Positions 43,347 to 53,150 of a stretch of 64,000 bases of DNA are shown here, piece after piece (position 1 is the first letter of the stretch; each line of letters starts with the position of its first letter). The position numbers were made by a program, and so were the translations under genes. The notes under the pieces are model-generated. The model did not search any database. It had not been told where the DNA came from and saw nothing but the letters and a program-made list of their open reading frames with translations. Source of the DNA: Pontibacter burrus (lineage in GTDB: Bacteria; Bacteroidota; Bacteroidia; Cytophagales; Hymenobacteraceae); the NCBI RefSeq assembly GCF_010686685.1, contig NZ_JAAGWD010000002.1, positions 496,001 to 560,000 on the forward strand, read 5' to 3'.

Positions 43347-45955
43347 ACAGAGGCTTCCGACACTTTTTTCAGGGCAACAGGCACCTGCAGCAACTGGTAA
43401 TCGTCTTCATACACAAGGTATTTTTTCTCCCAGGTGGGCGAGAACTTCTCTTTATACTTTCGGAGACCTTTAAAATGCCCGAAAGCCCGCAGGTTTTCAT
43501 AGGCATAGCGGATCGTCTTCTGTGGAATGTTCTTGCCATCAATGCCCGACATCGGCGCAAGCCCCATATTCACTTTTTCAAACCCTTTGGCTTTAAAGTA
43601 TAAAAAGGTCTGGCAGAGCAGCATATCCAGGATGCCGTTGGGAGCGTCGGGTAGTTGCCGGATCAGATCGTACACGGCCATACCCGGTATGCCGGAAGGA
43701 ACCACGTCCAGGAAGGCGTATACTTTTTCATCTGCTTTTTCAATTGTCAGGATTGGGTGGTTTATCAGAATAGCCGGATCAAAAACCCCTTCTGTAAACG
43801 ACAGCTCCGCCTTTCCCTTTTCCTGTAGCCAGAGCGTGGAAACCTGTTCCAGTTTTTGCAACAGACCCGCTTTAATAGGAGGATCGTATACTTTAAAGAT
43901 AAACCCCTCGGCGGTGAGTTTGCGCACAGCGTTCCGGTTGGCATGCATTTTACTTCCTTCCAGCGAGAAAGAAGGGAGGTCCACGATGGCTTCTTCTCCG
44001 ATCGGAAAGCTTTTCTTGCCCAGCGAAGTATAAAGCGGCAGGTTTTCTTCGGGTACACGGTAATAAGCAGAGATAAACCCGTTTTCGGTACAGTATTCGT
44101 CAAAGGCCCGGATGGCCGCCTTTATAGTCTCCGAATTAGCGGCTACAGGGTCTTCCAAGGCAATGGCCACGTGCTGCCATACTTTAAAAGAGACAAATGC
44201 CTGCTTGTCCGGGGTGAAGAAGAAAAGCTTGTCGGGATAGGTCTTAAAGTAATTAAGGGAGGAGTGGCCATACTTGCCGGTTAGTTCGGTGGCCAGGGCT
44301 TTCTCTTCGGCGGAGTTAAAAGGCTGCTCAAAGTAGGGGCGCAGCAACCCATAGAGCACAAATACTAGGTACGCGGCCCCTGCCGTGTAGAGTGAAAAAA
44401 TAAACCAGTGGGCAAAAGGGGTAAGGGGATTTATCCCGGCATTATCGAAGGTAAAAAAGAGCCGCAGCACTTGCCGCATCGACAGGTCGAGGCTGAAGTC
44501 CACGCCAAAATGCACCTTATCCATGAAGTAGAAACCAATGACCCCATACAGCAGGACCAGGAGCAGCCCGTAAACCAGTACCAGAATACTCAACCGGGTG
44601 TAGAGCGGGTGCGACCTTAAAATATAAGCTGAGCGAGTATAAAGCAGGCTGATCAGGGTAAAAGCAGCAAACAATGCTTCTTCATAATCAATGGCTTTGG
44701 TCAGGTGCCCGACGATGGAGAGCGAGACCAGTACAACCGCCAATACCCAAGCACGCCGGGAGCCCTGCAACAAGTATACGGCCAGCAACAAAAGTATAAT
44801 GCCGGCCACCATCACCAACCCATTGGAAGCCGAAATAACCTGGTGCGGAAAGATCCCCTGGACAAACTGCAGACGGGCCGGCACGGCAGGCGCAATAACT
44901 GAGAGTATGTTCACGATGCCTGTTAAAAAGAGCAGCAGGACCGGAAACACCCGCAGCAGGAAGCTGTCTTTCCGGATAAAAAAGCTACCTACACCAGCCA
45001 GAAGTAGTAACCAGAAATCGAACAAGCGAAAAAGCAGGGTAACAGAGGCTGCGGCCACGACCGGCAAGCCATATTGGTTTAAGATAAAGGTCAAAGCAAC
45101 CTCGATGGCCCCCAGGCCCCGCAGCACCGGCGAGGCAATCAGCAAGATCATCATGACCACATAGCCAATAAAAGCCGCCGGCCAGGAGGCGGGATAGTCC
45201 AGTGCCAGCATGGCGATGTATAGATGCGACACGCCAATGCATTCAATTCCTACAGAGGCCGCTAGAGCAGCCCATAACTGCGTTCGGTCCAGGGGCTCCC
45301 TGGTAATCTCGTCAAGCATGGTAGCCCATTGCGGCAGCCTTTTGTGAAGCAGCCCGTAAGCCCAGCCTTGCCGGAGGAACGAAACCAGCGCCGCGACCAT
45401 GGCCGTTGTCAGTAACACCAGGAAGACAAAACCCAGTACTGCTGGCGTCTGTAGCTGGCCCCGCAACAGGGCAAAGCCCAGTGCCGGCACCGCAATGATG
45501 ATTACCGACAACATGCCGCAGGTACCGTAGAGCGAGGAAGCCAGGTAAACGTGCGTTTTATTTACCTGCTCCGATTCGATCGGGCGGGAAAAAAAGGCGA
45601 GGGAGGAGAAGCCACCGGCCGGCAACAACACGCTGATCAAATTGCGTTTCAGGAACAAAAGTATAGTTTGAGACCGGGGTATGGTTTTACCCAATGCCCT
45701 GAAACTGCGAAAGTACATCTCGCCCTGCAGCAGGATGTGGCCGCAAACAAGCAGTCCCCCCAAGAGCAGGTAGAGCGTCTTGGCCTTCTGCAGTTGCTGT
45801 CGTATCGAGACCAGTTCTATTTGCTCATGCTGCACAAAGTATACGGCCATGGCCAGCAGAAACAAAGCAAACAAGCCCTGCCAGAAATACAGGTTGTGCA
45901 GCAGGCGGGGAAGTAAGGCTATCCCCTTGGATTTAAGCTCCGAAATGTTGTTCAT
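43343..45955 (-). CDS. mprF: MprF-like lysylphosphatidylglycerol synthase/flippase
   Basis: This is an 870-residue membrane protein with the two-part layout of MprF. Residues ~15-540 contain about 14 membrane helices, including KRNLISVLLPAGGFSSLAFFSR and GLGAIEVALTFILNQYGLP, which match the UPF0104/LPG flippase part. Residues ~560-860 are the cytoplasmic DUF2156 transferase: SLNYFKTYPDKLFFF, AFVSFKVWQHVAIALEDPVA, LPSFSLEGSKMHANRNAVRKL, and DLIRQLPDAPNGILDMLL...GLAPMSG near the end. Family members transfer lysine or alanine from aminoacyl-tRNA to phosphatidylglycerol and flip the product, which lowers surface charge and protects against cationic peptides. The gene is last in a run with the AI-2E and cyanophycinase genes (25-bp and 0-bp spacings). 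The transferred amino acid is unknown. Confidence 0.88.
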   Translation of the reverse strand: MNNISELKSKGIALLPRLLHNLYFWQGLFALFLLAMAVYFVQHEQIELVSIRQQLQKAKTLYLLLGGLLVCGHILLQGEMYFRSFRALGKTIPRSQTILLFLKRNLISVLLPAGGFSSLAFFSRPIESEQVNKTHVYLASSLYGTCGMLSVIIIAVPALGFALLRGQLQTPAVLGFVFLVLLTTAMVAALVSFLRQGWAYGLLHKRLPQWATMLDEITREPLDRTQLWAALAASVGIECIGVSHLYIAMLALDYPASWPAAFIGYVVMMILLIASPVLRGLGAIEVALTFILNQYGLPVVAAASVTLLFRLFDFWLLLLAGVGSFFIRKDSFLLRVFPVLLLFLTGIVNILSVIAPAVPARLQFVQGIFPHQVISASNGLVMVAGIILLLLAVYLLQGSRRAWVLAVVLVSLSIVGHLTKAIDYEEALFAAFTLISLLYTRSAYILRSHPLYTRLSILVLVYGLLLVLLYGVIGFYFMDKVHFGVDFSLDLSMRQVLRLFFTFDNAGINPLTPFAHWFIFSLYTAGAAYLVFVLYGLLRPYFEQPFNSAEEKALATELTGKYGHSSLNYFKTYPDKLFFFTPDKQAFVSFKVWQHVAIALEDPVAANSETIKAAIRAFDEYCTENGFISAYYRVPEENLPLYTSLGKKSFPIGEEAIVDLPSFSLEGSKMHANRNAVRKLTAEGFIFKVYDPPIKAGLLQKLEQVSTLWLQEKGKAELSFTEGVFDPAILINHPILTIEKADEKVYAFLDVVPSGIPGMAVYDLIRQLPDAPNGILDMLLCQTFLYFKAKGFEKVNMGLAPMSGIDGKNIPQKTIRYAYENLRAFGHFKGLRKYKEKFSPTWEKKYLVYEDDYQLLQVPVALKKVSEASV

Positions 45956-45980
45956 ACTTCATATCCTGTTCCTAAATACA

Positions 45981-47051
45981 TTATGCCTGCTCTTTTCGGT
46001 TGCCCAGCAGCAGCCCCCAGGGCTTGAGAACGTCGATTCGATCGAAGAAAAGTTTAATGATGCCTGTCAAGGGTATAGACAGGATCATGCCGGCAATACC
46101 CCAGAGGGCATGCCCGGCAAGAACTACCGTGATGGCAACCAGGGCGTTAATTTGCACCTTGGAGGCGACCAGCTTGGGTATGATAAAGGTGTTGTCGATG
46201 AAGTGAATCAGGACCGCAAGCGCCAGGACCAGCAGGGAAGAAGTCATGGTGTCTTTGGTGATGAAGGTAACCATGAGCATGAGTGAAAGTGCAACCGCCC
46301 CGCCAATGTAGGGGATCACATTGAGAAAGGCAGCGATAACGCCAAGAAGTAAAGCAAATTCTATCCCGATCAGGTAGAGCCCTACCGCATACATTGAAGC
46401 CACGATGGCAGCCTCTAGTACCAGCCCCGTCAGATACTTTTGGACTAGGGCTCTGGTTTCTGTAAAAATCTCCGCCATCGCTTTTGTTCTTCTCTCGAAA
46501 AGTTTGTAGAGAAAGGTGACAATCAGCGGCTCGTAGAAAAGGAGGAGCACGATATAGATGCATGCCAGTAGGGTTTTTTCCAACGTATAACTAAGAGTAA
46601 TAAAAATCTGGCCGATGGACGCGCTGGTGCTGAGGATGAGGCGGTCTTCGGTCTCTGTCGCCCACTTGGTTACCTGTAGTGCGTTTGTATGAAACAAACC
46701 CGAAATCCACAAAAGCAACTGGTGAAGTAATACCTGCATTTTGAGCAGAATTTTCGGGAAAAGGCTGCTCAGCAGCCCTGCCTGTGTGGTGATAAAGAAC
46801 AGGATTATGCCTGTGAGCAAAATAACGGGTGCCAGCGTGATCAGGATGGCCAAGCCTCTGCTGATCCTTCTTTGGACCAACCAGTTAACGATCGGGTGGA
46901 GGACGATGGAAATAATCACCCCAAAAAGGAAAGGCACCAGTATAGCCTGCGTAATGGAGAGGATAGCGACAAATACATAAATGCCCACGAGCACCAAGGC
47001 CAGCTTGGCGTAGAAGACTAAGGGCAGAGAAGGGGGCTTTTTTTCCAGCAT
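45981..47051 (-). CDS. AI-2E-family transporter (PerM-like)
   Basis: The 356-residue integral membrane protein has about eight helices, with the AI-2E/PerM family signatures VPFLFGVIISIVLHPIVNWL near 35, the long amphipathic middle, and the C-terminal LLGVIAAFLNVIPYIGGAVAL followed by FIDNTFIIPKLVASKVQINALVAITVVLAGHALWGIAGMILSIPLTGIIKL. Despite the name, most members are ion exchangers or of unknown function rather than autoinducer exporters. The start codon abuts the stop of the cyanophycinase gene with no gap, and the MprF-like gene follows after 25 bp, indicating a single operon. Confidence 0.92.
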   Translation of the reverse strand: MLEKKPPSLPLVFYAKLALVLVGIYVFVAILSITQAILVPFLFGVIISIVLHPIVNWLVQRRISRGLAILITLAPVILLTGIILFFITTQAGLLSSLFPKILLKMQVLLHQLLLWISGLFHTNALQVTKWATETEDRLILSTSASIGQIFITLSYTLEKTLLACIYIVLLLFYEPLIVTFLYKLFERRTKAMAEIFTETRALVQKYLTGLVLEAAIVASMYAVGLYLIGIEFALLLGVIAAFLNVIPYIGGAVALSLMLMVTFITKDTMTSSLLVLALAVLIHFIDNTFIIPKLVASKVQINALVAITVVLAGHALWGIAGMILSIPLTGIIKLFFDRIDVLKPWGLLLGNRKEQA

Positions 47052-47936
47052 TTATGAAATTCGAAAGTTTGTTCCGTGCTGTTCTTTCAGAAACCTGCCA
47101 GAGCGTACCATAAAGCTTTTTCCTTTGGGCAGCACGTGCAGGAGCAGGTGTTCCAGGCACAGCGCCTCGCCATTAGGGATGGCAGGGAAGTTGTTTTCAT
47201 ACAGATGCCGTCCATCCATAAGGATGACCAGGCCAGAGCCGATGGTTTCAATCATATTCCCATTTCTGATCAGCACACCCGTATCTTCACCCAACCCGAT
47301 ACCGATCCGGTCAGGGTAAGCCGCGATCGATTCCATAAGGCGTGGCATGCGACGACGGTTGATAAAATGGGTATCAATAAGCATGTTGGGTAGCAAAGCG
47401 AGGCCTTCAGCTAGTCGTACCGTTCCTTTTGCCAGGATGCGCCGGTGCTCGGCCCTTTGGATCATGATGCTGCACAGTGCCATGGCCCCTGCACTAGTTC
47501 CAGAGATCAGGAATTTTTCTTCCTGCTGATAGCGCTCCTGAAGTATAGAGAGCGCCTGTGTCTGTAGAAAGGCTGCTGCTATTCTGCTCTGATCGCCACC
47601 CGTAAACAAAACACCATGGGCCTGGCGCAGGCGCTCCAGGTTTTCCGGCCTGTCTGCCTCCTCCCGCGTCTGGATGTGCATCACCCCTACATTGTGACTA
47701 TCGAGCAGGTGAAAAGCCTGGACGTAGGCAGCGCCCATCTCCGCAGGTATAAGCGAGGCCGAGGTCACTACTTCCAGCCTGGATTCGGTGCCGTAAAGCT
47801 CCAAATGGATTCTCTCCAGAATACCCTGCTGAAAGAAGTTGATCTTCCTTCTCAGGTTAGGTAGAGTAGGCATTGGATAAGTGCCCTTATCCACGTTTCC
47901 ACCAATGGCGATGATTAAACCTTTTGGAGTATGCAT
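47052..47936 (-). CDS. cphB: Cyanophycinase (peptidase S51)
   Basis: This 294-residue serine exopeptidase of family S51 releases beta-Asp-Arg dipeptides from cyanophycin. Evidence: LIIAIGGNVDKG at the start, the family block HGVLFTGGDQSRI, the nucleophile elbow ISGTSAGAM with Ser148, DTHFINRRRMPRL downstream with the conserved His, and GLGEDTGVLI. No signal peptide, as expected for a cytosolic polymer. It leads the cyanophycinase-transporter-MprF operon, separate from cyanophycin synthetase (50.5-53.2 kb). Since the second S51 gene at 55.4 kb is frameshifted, this may be the only working cyanophycinase of the window. Confidence 0.9.
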   Translation of the reverse strand: MHTPKGLIIAIGGNVDKGTYPMPTLPNLRRKINFFQQGILERIHLELYGTESRLEVVTSASLIPAEMGAAYVQAFHLLDSHNVGVMHIQTREEADRPENLERLRQAHGVLFTGGDQSRIAAAFLQTQALSILQERYQQEEKFLISGTSAGAMALCSIMIQRAEHRRILAKGTVRLAEGLALLPNMLIDTHFINRRRMPRLMESIAAYPDRIGIGLGEDTGVLIRNGNMIETIGSGLVILMDGRHLYENNFPAIPNGEALCLEHLLLHVLPKGKSFMVRSGRFLKEQHGTNFRIS

Positions 47937-48143
47937 AATGAGTTTACTAAAGCCAAAACTGCACAGGAGAAAGTTGTTGCTGTTTGTATTTAATACGGTT
48001 AAAAGATAAACTAAACAATGTTTCTGGAGTAAAAATAAAGAGTGAGACTGCCCATCGCAGCTTTACTGATTTCCCGTTGCCTGCAGAATTTCCAGGCTTT
48101 TCGATGATTTTAATAAACTATAGCAACTGTTATTTTCTGGTAG

Positions 48144-48716
48144 ATGGAACATGTTTTTTATAGACACTGGTGGCTACTGAGCTTAAAAGGTGTCGCAATG
48201 ATTATTCTGGGGATTCTGGCCTTTGTGTATCCAATCAGTGTCATCATTGGTCTGGCATTCTACATTGGGTTGCTACTGGCCATTGTGGGTGTTTTATGGA
48301 TGGTGACCGCATTTTCTAATAAGGATAAGAGTCAATGGGGATGGATTCTGGCTGTGGGGCTTTTTGATATGGTATTAGGGGCGGTACTGCTGTTTTTTCC
48401 GTTGCAGACAGTGATGGTTTTTGCTATCCTAACCGGCTTTTGGGCCATCTTTACAGGTATGCTTCAGATAATCGCTTTTTTCTCTGTACGTAAAGTACAT
48501 TCTTCTACCTGGGGACTTATGCTGCTAATGGGAGTGTTGGCGATAGTACTGGGTATGTTCCTGATTTGGAGTCCGTTCGCCGGTGCGGTAGCTTTAACCT
48601 ATGTATTAGGCATTGAGGCGTTCCTGATAGGCATCATGAGCCTTGTGTATTCGTTCCGGTTGAGAAAGATCGCTTCTCCTTCGGCAGGAGAAGGCCCCTA
48701 CCAGTTTTCGCATTGA
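48144..48716 (+). CDS. HdeD-family/DUF308 membrane protein
   Basis: The 190-residue protein has six membrane helices in three similar pairs, as in the DUF308/HdeD family: WWLLSLKGVAMIILGILAFVYPIS, WGWILAVGLFDMVLGAVLLFFP and WGLMLLMGVLAIVLGMFLIWSPF. Enterobacterial HdeD is linked to acid resistance, but most homologues have no tested function. It is divergent from the cyanophycinase operon across ~210 bp, a gap that must hold both promoters. The short hydrophilic tail ends with RLRKIASPSAGEGPYQFSH. Confidence 0.9.
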   Translation: MEHVFYRHWWLLSLKGVAMIILGILAFVYPISVIIGLAFYIGLLLAIVGVLWMVTAFSNKDKSQWGWILAVGLFDMVLGAVLLFFPLQTVMVFAILTGFWAIFTGMLQIIAFFSVRKVHSSTWGLMLLMGVLAIVLGMFLIWSPFAGAVALTYVLGIEAFLIGIMSLVYSFRLRKIASPSAGEGPYQFSH

Positions 48717-49057
48717 GGTAACAAAGCATTAACAGCTGAGACTCGAACTTTTATAAACGGTTGCAAAATCAACTGCAGCTTTTTACCTGATAGTCAATCT
48801 TCGAGATGTAAGACAACTGAAGGTATTAAGAAAAGCTCTTCAACTGAGTATGGTTGAGATCTCTTCTTCTCTGCTGATAATACTATAAGAATAAGTGAAC
48901 CCCTGCAATTAGAAAATTACAGGGATTTTGGTTCGTCTATAGTTGGTTGATATTCAACATCCCTTAGAACGAACGCTGATAGAGACATCAACCAATTTTC
49001 AATAAATAGATTAGCTCTGAATAACCTCAATCTAAATTTAATACAAGAGGCTATAGT
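48717..49057. other. Intergenic region with a third tRNA-fragment relic
   Basis: No gene is supported. A weak third relic of the tRNA 3'-end repeat lies at 48850-48930. Confidence 0.45.
48850..48930 (+). repeat. Degenerate tRNA 3'-end relic (attachment-site relic, copy 3)
   Basis: GGTTGAGATCTCTTCTTCTC and TGCTGATAATACTATAAGA resemble GGTTCGAATCCCTTCCTCTC and TGCAGATAATATTGCCAATAGA of copy 2. A hairpin (CCCTG...CAGGG, 48901-48925, then ATTTTGG) follows at the same relative place. Similarity is lower than between copies 1 and 2, and chance resemblance cannot be excluded. Confidence 0.45.
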
Positions 49058-50011
49058 TTACTTTTGTTTCTTTTGATAGATCTCTATTCCCTGCTGCTTG
49101 GTGTTTGTTTTCCAACCCCTGTGCATTCGTTCGCTATTAAATACCAGCGCGATATTCCCCTGCGTATCAACCCCAATCACTCCAACATCCCCTTGATCTG
49201 GGTTTATCCGATCCAAAACAACTGTTTCGCAGGCTTTCTGCAGCGGCATATCTTTGTATTCCATTAAGGCAGATACATCATAGGCGACAATATTCTTCAT
49301 TAATAGCTCACCATCGCCAGTACCTGATATAGCACAGGTTTTATTTTTGGCATAACAACCTACGCCAATGATGCAGCTATCGCCAATGCGTCCCATTTTT
49401 TTGTTTTCAACGCCACCCGTAGAGGTTGCTGCTGCTACATTACCATCCTGATCTAAGGCAACTGCTCCAACAGTACCATGCATGCGGGCATTTAGCTCAT
49501 CCAGCCCAATACGGTCGCTGCTGGTAAATTCTTCTTCACGCTTTTTTGAGAAAGCATCGTACTGATGTTCAGTAATAAAATAAGAAGATGGCTCCATACG
49601 AATGTCTATCTTTTTAGCATATTCGAGTGCGCCCATATCTCCCAAAAATCTATATTTTGTATTCAGCATCACGGCTTTAGCTAGCGAAATAGGATTGCGG
49701 ATGTTTCTGATCAGTGCTACCGCACCTGAAGCCTGATCTTCACCGCGCATGATGGCGGCATCCATTTCCACTTCGCCGTTTGCATTCAGAGCCGACCCTC
49801 TGCCGGCATTAAAAAGCGGATTGTCTTCCAGTGTCTTAACGGCAGTTTCCACAGCATTTACTGCCGACCCGCCTTCTTCCAATAGCTTGTACCCGGCATC
49901 AACTGCGTCCTGCAAGCCTTTCTGGTAGCCTTGCTTATTTTCTTTTATATGGTCTGAATCTGGTCCTGCACCTCCATGTACTACAATTGCAATTGGTTTC
50001 TTCTTGGCCAT
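49058..50011 (-). CDS. iaaA: Isoaspartyl peptidase/L-asparaginase (type 2, Ntn hydrolase)
   Basis: The 317-residue cytoplasmic Ntn hydrolase is made as a precursor that splits before Thr180 in MHGTVGAVALDQDGNVAAATSTGG. Other signatures are IVVHGGAGPDS at the N-terminus, NAGRGSALNANGEVEMDAAIM, RIGDSCIIGVGCYA (alternate pocket) and SGTGDGE. The enzyme cleaves beta-aspartyl dipeptides and asparagine, and so completes cyanophycin breakdown by splitting beta-Asp-Arg to aspartate and arginine. It lies downstream of cphA on the same strand with a 508-bp gap, so it probably has its own promoter. No export signal. Confidence 0.93.
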   Translation of the reverse strand: MAKKKPIAIVVHGGAGPDSDHIKENKQGYQKGLQDAVDAGYKLLEEGGSAVNAVETAVKTLEDNPLFNAGRGSALNANGEVEMDAAIMRGEDQASGAVALIRNIRNPISLAKAVMLNTKYRFLGDMGALEYAKKIDIRMEPSSYFITEHQYDAFSKKREEEFTSSDRIGLDELNARMHGTVGAVALDQDGNVAAATSTGGVENKKMGRIGDSCIIGVGCYAKNKTCAISGTGDGELLMKNIVAYDVSALMEYKDMPLQKACETVVLDRINPDQGDVGVIGVDTQGNIALVFNSERMHRGWKTNTKQQGIEIYQKKQK

Positions 50012-50519
50012 AAAAAATCTGTTCGTTTGTTAATGATGATTTAGCAATCCTGTGCAATGCTTCAGGACAGCATAGCGTATCTGCACCGGAAAACGCAATA
50101 AGTTGGTTAAAGTTAAGTGTCTGCTGCTACCCCTTTCAGTCTATTTTAGAGGGCAGCCTTGGTATTGGTTTTTCATGTTCATTGCCAACCTTCCGGCAAT
50201 GCTACTGGTTTGTTAAGGCTGCTGCCTTACCTATAATTTGAAATGAATTTCCAATCAATCCGGGGTTCCCTGGCAGCAAATCATACTTTCCCTAATTTTC
50301 CTTTGCAGACCACTATAAGAAAGTGGATGGACAACTATAAGTCTTTTCTGGTGTGGGAATTTAATACCTGTTTCGTCTGCGTATCAGAAAAGTAGTAGTG
50401 CACTATGCATGGTGCATTTCTGAAGCCAGATTATTGATTAGTACTTTGCAGCCCCCGGGTCAACCTATAGTTGTCACCAAAATAATCTGTCAGAAACTAT
50501 AGACTTCAGATGCCATCCG
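50012..50519. other. Intergenic region between cphA and iaaA
   Basis: The 508 bp contain no supported ORF and include two CTATAG sites near the cphA end (50465, 50501). A separate iaaA promoter is expected here. Confidence 0.45.
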
Positions 50520-53150
50520 TTACTTATCAGCGTTTAATTCCCTGTGCTGGATAATCCTGAAATTCTCAACTAGTTTTACTGCTTCCTGAATGTTCTCTGA
50601 AAAAAGTGTGATAAAGGCATTTTGCGGGGCATACTCAATGGCATAGGCCAGTGCGCTGGACTCCTGCTTGATCTCGATAGGTTCCAGGTTGGGTTTTACG
50701 GCAAATATACCTTGTTTCAACAAGTCGTTGATTTCGCTGCCTTTGCGACCCCGCAGGTCTTTATCCTGCCTGATGATGATCTCGTCAAAGATTTCTGCTG
50801 CGATCTTGCCTACTTCTATCATGTCCTGGTCCCGCCTGTCGCCAACACCTGCAATGATGCCGATCTTGGTGGGCGCTTCTATGTTCCGGATAAAGTCTCC
50901 GATGGCCAGCATACTGGCAATGTTGTGGGCATAATCAATCAGTACCTCTACTTTAGGCAGCTTAAACAGGTTCATGCGGCCCGGCATGGTTTCGGCGGAA
51001 GGAATGAAGGTACGCAGAGCCGTTTTTATCTCGTTCAGTTCCAGATGCGACACATAAGCAGCCAACGTTGCGGCAAGCACATTATAGATATTGAACTTGG
51101 CTTTGCCACCGAAGGTAACTGGTATGTCGGCTACCCGATCGACACGGATTTTGTAGGTGTTTTTGAAGATGGAAACAAAGCCCTCTTCATAAACTGCAGC
51201 CAATCCGCCTTTTGAAATGTGCTCTGTTATACGTGGATTATGTTCCTGTAAACTAAAAAAAGCAACCTTGCAGTTCAGGCCGCTTGCCATGTCAAATACC
51301 AGGTCATCATCGGCATTTAAAATGGCATATCCCTCAGGGCATACAGTTTTAGGAACCACAGCTTTCACCCGCGCCATCTCTTCTACCGTATTAATGTCGC
51401 CCAGCCCCAGGTGGTCTTCAGATACGTTGGTTACGATCCCGATGTCGCATTGCCTGAAGGCCAGACCAGAACGTAACATTCCCCCGCGGGCAACTTCCAG
51501 CACGGCATAGTTTACAGTAGGGTCTGTCAGCACAAACTCGCTGCTAAACGAGCCCGTCGTATCGCCTTTAATGATCTTTTTGCCTTGTATATAGATTCCG
51601 TCTGTTGTAGTAAAGCCAACTTTATAACCTTTAAAGTTCAGGATATGCGATATGAGCCGCGAGGTAGTGGTTTTGCCGTTTGTACCGGTTATGGCAACTA
51701 TAGGAATACGTGAGGGCGAACCATACGGGAAAAGCATGTCTATGATCGGTTCGGTCACATTTCTGCGTAGCCCTTCAGTAGGAGCGATGTGCATTCTCAG
51801 GCCAGGTGCCGCATTGACTTCTATTACGGCGCCCCTGGTATCGGGTAACGGTATGGCAATGTCATTGGTCATTACATCAATACCGCAGATATCGAGGCCA
51901 ATAATGCCCGCAATACGCTCTGCCATCAGCACATTATAAGGGTCAACTATATCTGTTACATCGGTGGCTGTACCGCCAGTGCTCAGATTTGCTGTTTTCT
52001 TTAAGTACAGGATTTCGCCTTTCGGAAGAACAGTTTGCAGGGTCATGTCCTTTTCCCTTAATATGCCGCGGGTAATGCGGTCTACCTTTATGTGGGTGAG
52101 TTCTTTTTCGTGCCCGACACCCCTGCGTGGGTCTTTGTTAACTTTGTTTATCAGTTGCCTTATAGTTGAGCTGCCATCTCCGGTTACCATGGCTGGGGTG
52201 CGGCGGGCCGCGGCTATAAACTTGCCGTTAATCACAAGTAAACGGTAATCTTCGCCCTGTATAAACTGCTCTACCATCACTGCCTGGGAGTAGCGCTGTG
52301 CTTCGGCAAAACCCCGGGTTGCCTCTTTCCAGGTTTGTATGTTGATGCTTGCTCCTTTGCCCTGGTTACTGTCCAAGGGTTTGGTTACGATTGGGTAGTC
52401 CAGCTCGTCGATGGCATCTTCCAGTTCCCGATGATTAAACACAGTTCTGCCTTTTGGTACAGGTATGCCTGCTTCTTCTAGAATCCTTTTGGTCAGGTTT
52501 TTATCTCCGGCATTCTCGACAGCAAAAAATGAGGTGTTGCTGCTTAGGGCAGCCTGTATGCGCTTCTGGTAAATGCCATAACCCAGATGGATGTGACTGG
52601 TTTGCCTGTTCTGGATATAAGGGATGTTGCGGTTTACGGCTTCCCTTACAATGGCTTCTGTGGTCGGGCCAAAGTATTCGTCTTCCCTGATCTGGTGTAG
52701 TTTTGCCACATCCTGGATGATGCTTACTTTCTGGCCCCTGGCCAGCGCTTCTGTAATGCGCACCGCAGCTTCGGCAGCATACATCCCTGCACGTTCTTCC
52801 TGGTACGAGAATATAACTGTATCTACACCAGGCTGAGAAGTGGCATAACGCCTGCCGTAACCACTGTCCATACCGGCTATAGTTTGCAGCTCGAGCGCAA
52901 TATGTTGTACCACCTTGCTGAGTGTTGTTCCTTCTTCAACTAACCGTAAAAAGCCTCCTTGTGTACCCTTTTGAGAGCGGTGCTTGTACATTCCCGGGAA
53001 CAGTTTCTGAATCTTTTGTGAGAAGTTTGTAAGCTGGTTTGTCTCTACATCCTGCAAATCTTCCAGGTCGAGTTTAAGCACTATAATCTTGGGATGCTTG
53101 ATGGACCAGTAATTTGGCCCACGCATTATTTTCAGTTCGAGGATCTTCAT
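50520..53150 (-). CDS. cphA: Cyanophycin synthetase
   Basis: This 876-residue enzyme makes multi-L-arginyl-poly-L-aspartate using ATP. It has three parts. The N-terminal domain (about 1-160) starts MKILELKIMRGPNYWSI. The ATP-grasp domain (about 215-480) has DYPIVTKPLDSNQGKG, VMVEQFIQGEDYRLLVINGKFIAAARR and VIEVNAAPGLRMHIAP, and adds Asp to the backbone. The Mur-ligase-like domain (about 480-870) has the P-loop GTNGKTTT at 489-496 and NVSEDHLGLGD, and adds Arg to the side chain. Length and order match known CphA proteins. It is followed on the same strand by the isoaspartyl peptidase, and a second cyanophycinase locus lies upstream at 55.4 kb. Confidence 0.97.
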   Translation of the reverse strand: MKILELKIMRGPNYWSIKHPKIIVLKLDLEDLQDVETNQLTNFSQKIQKLFPGMYKHRSQKGTQGGFLRLVEEGTTLSKVVQHIALELQTIAGMDSGYGRRYATSQPGVDTVIFSYQEERAGMYAAEAAVRITEALARGQKVSIIQDVAKLHQIREDEYFGPTTEAIVREAVNRNIPYIQNRQTSHIHLGYGIYQKRIQAALSSNTSFFAVENAGDKNLTKRILEEAGIPVPKGRTVFNHRELEDAIDELDYPIVTKPLDSNQGKGASINIQTWKEATRGFAEAQRYSQAVMVEQFIQGEDYRLLVINGKFIAAARRTPAMVTGDGSSTIRQLINKVNKDPRRGVGHEKELTHIKVDRITRGILREKDMTLQTVLPKGEILYLKKTANLSTGGTATDVTDIVDPYNVLMAERIAGIIGLDICGIDVMTNDIAIPLPDTRGAVIEVNAAPGLRMHIAPTEGLRRNVTEPIIDMLFPYGSPSRIPIVAITGTNGKTTTSRLISHILNFKGYKVGFTTTDGIYIQGKKIIKGDTTGSFSSEFVLTDPTVNYAVLEVARGGMLRSGLAFRQCDIGIVTNVSEDHLGLGDINTVEEMARVKAVVPKTVCPEGYAILNADDDLVFDMASGLNCKVAFFSLQEHNPRITEHISKGGLAAVYEEGFVSIFKNTYKIRVDRVADIPVTFGGKAKFNIYNVLAATLAAYVSHLELNEIKTALRTFIPSAETMPGRMNLFKLPKVEVLIDYAHNIASMLAIGDFIRNIEAPTKIGIIAGVGDRRDQDMIEVGKIAAEIFDEIIIRQDKDLRGRKGSEINDLLKQGIFAVKPNLEPIEIKQESSALAYAIEYAPQNAFITLFSENIQEAVKLVENFRIIQHRELNADK

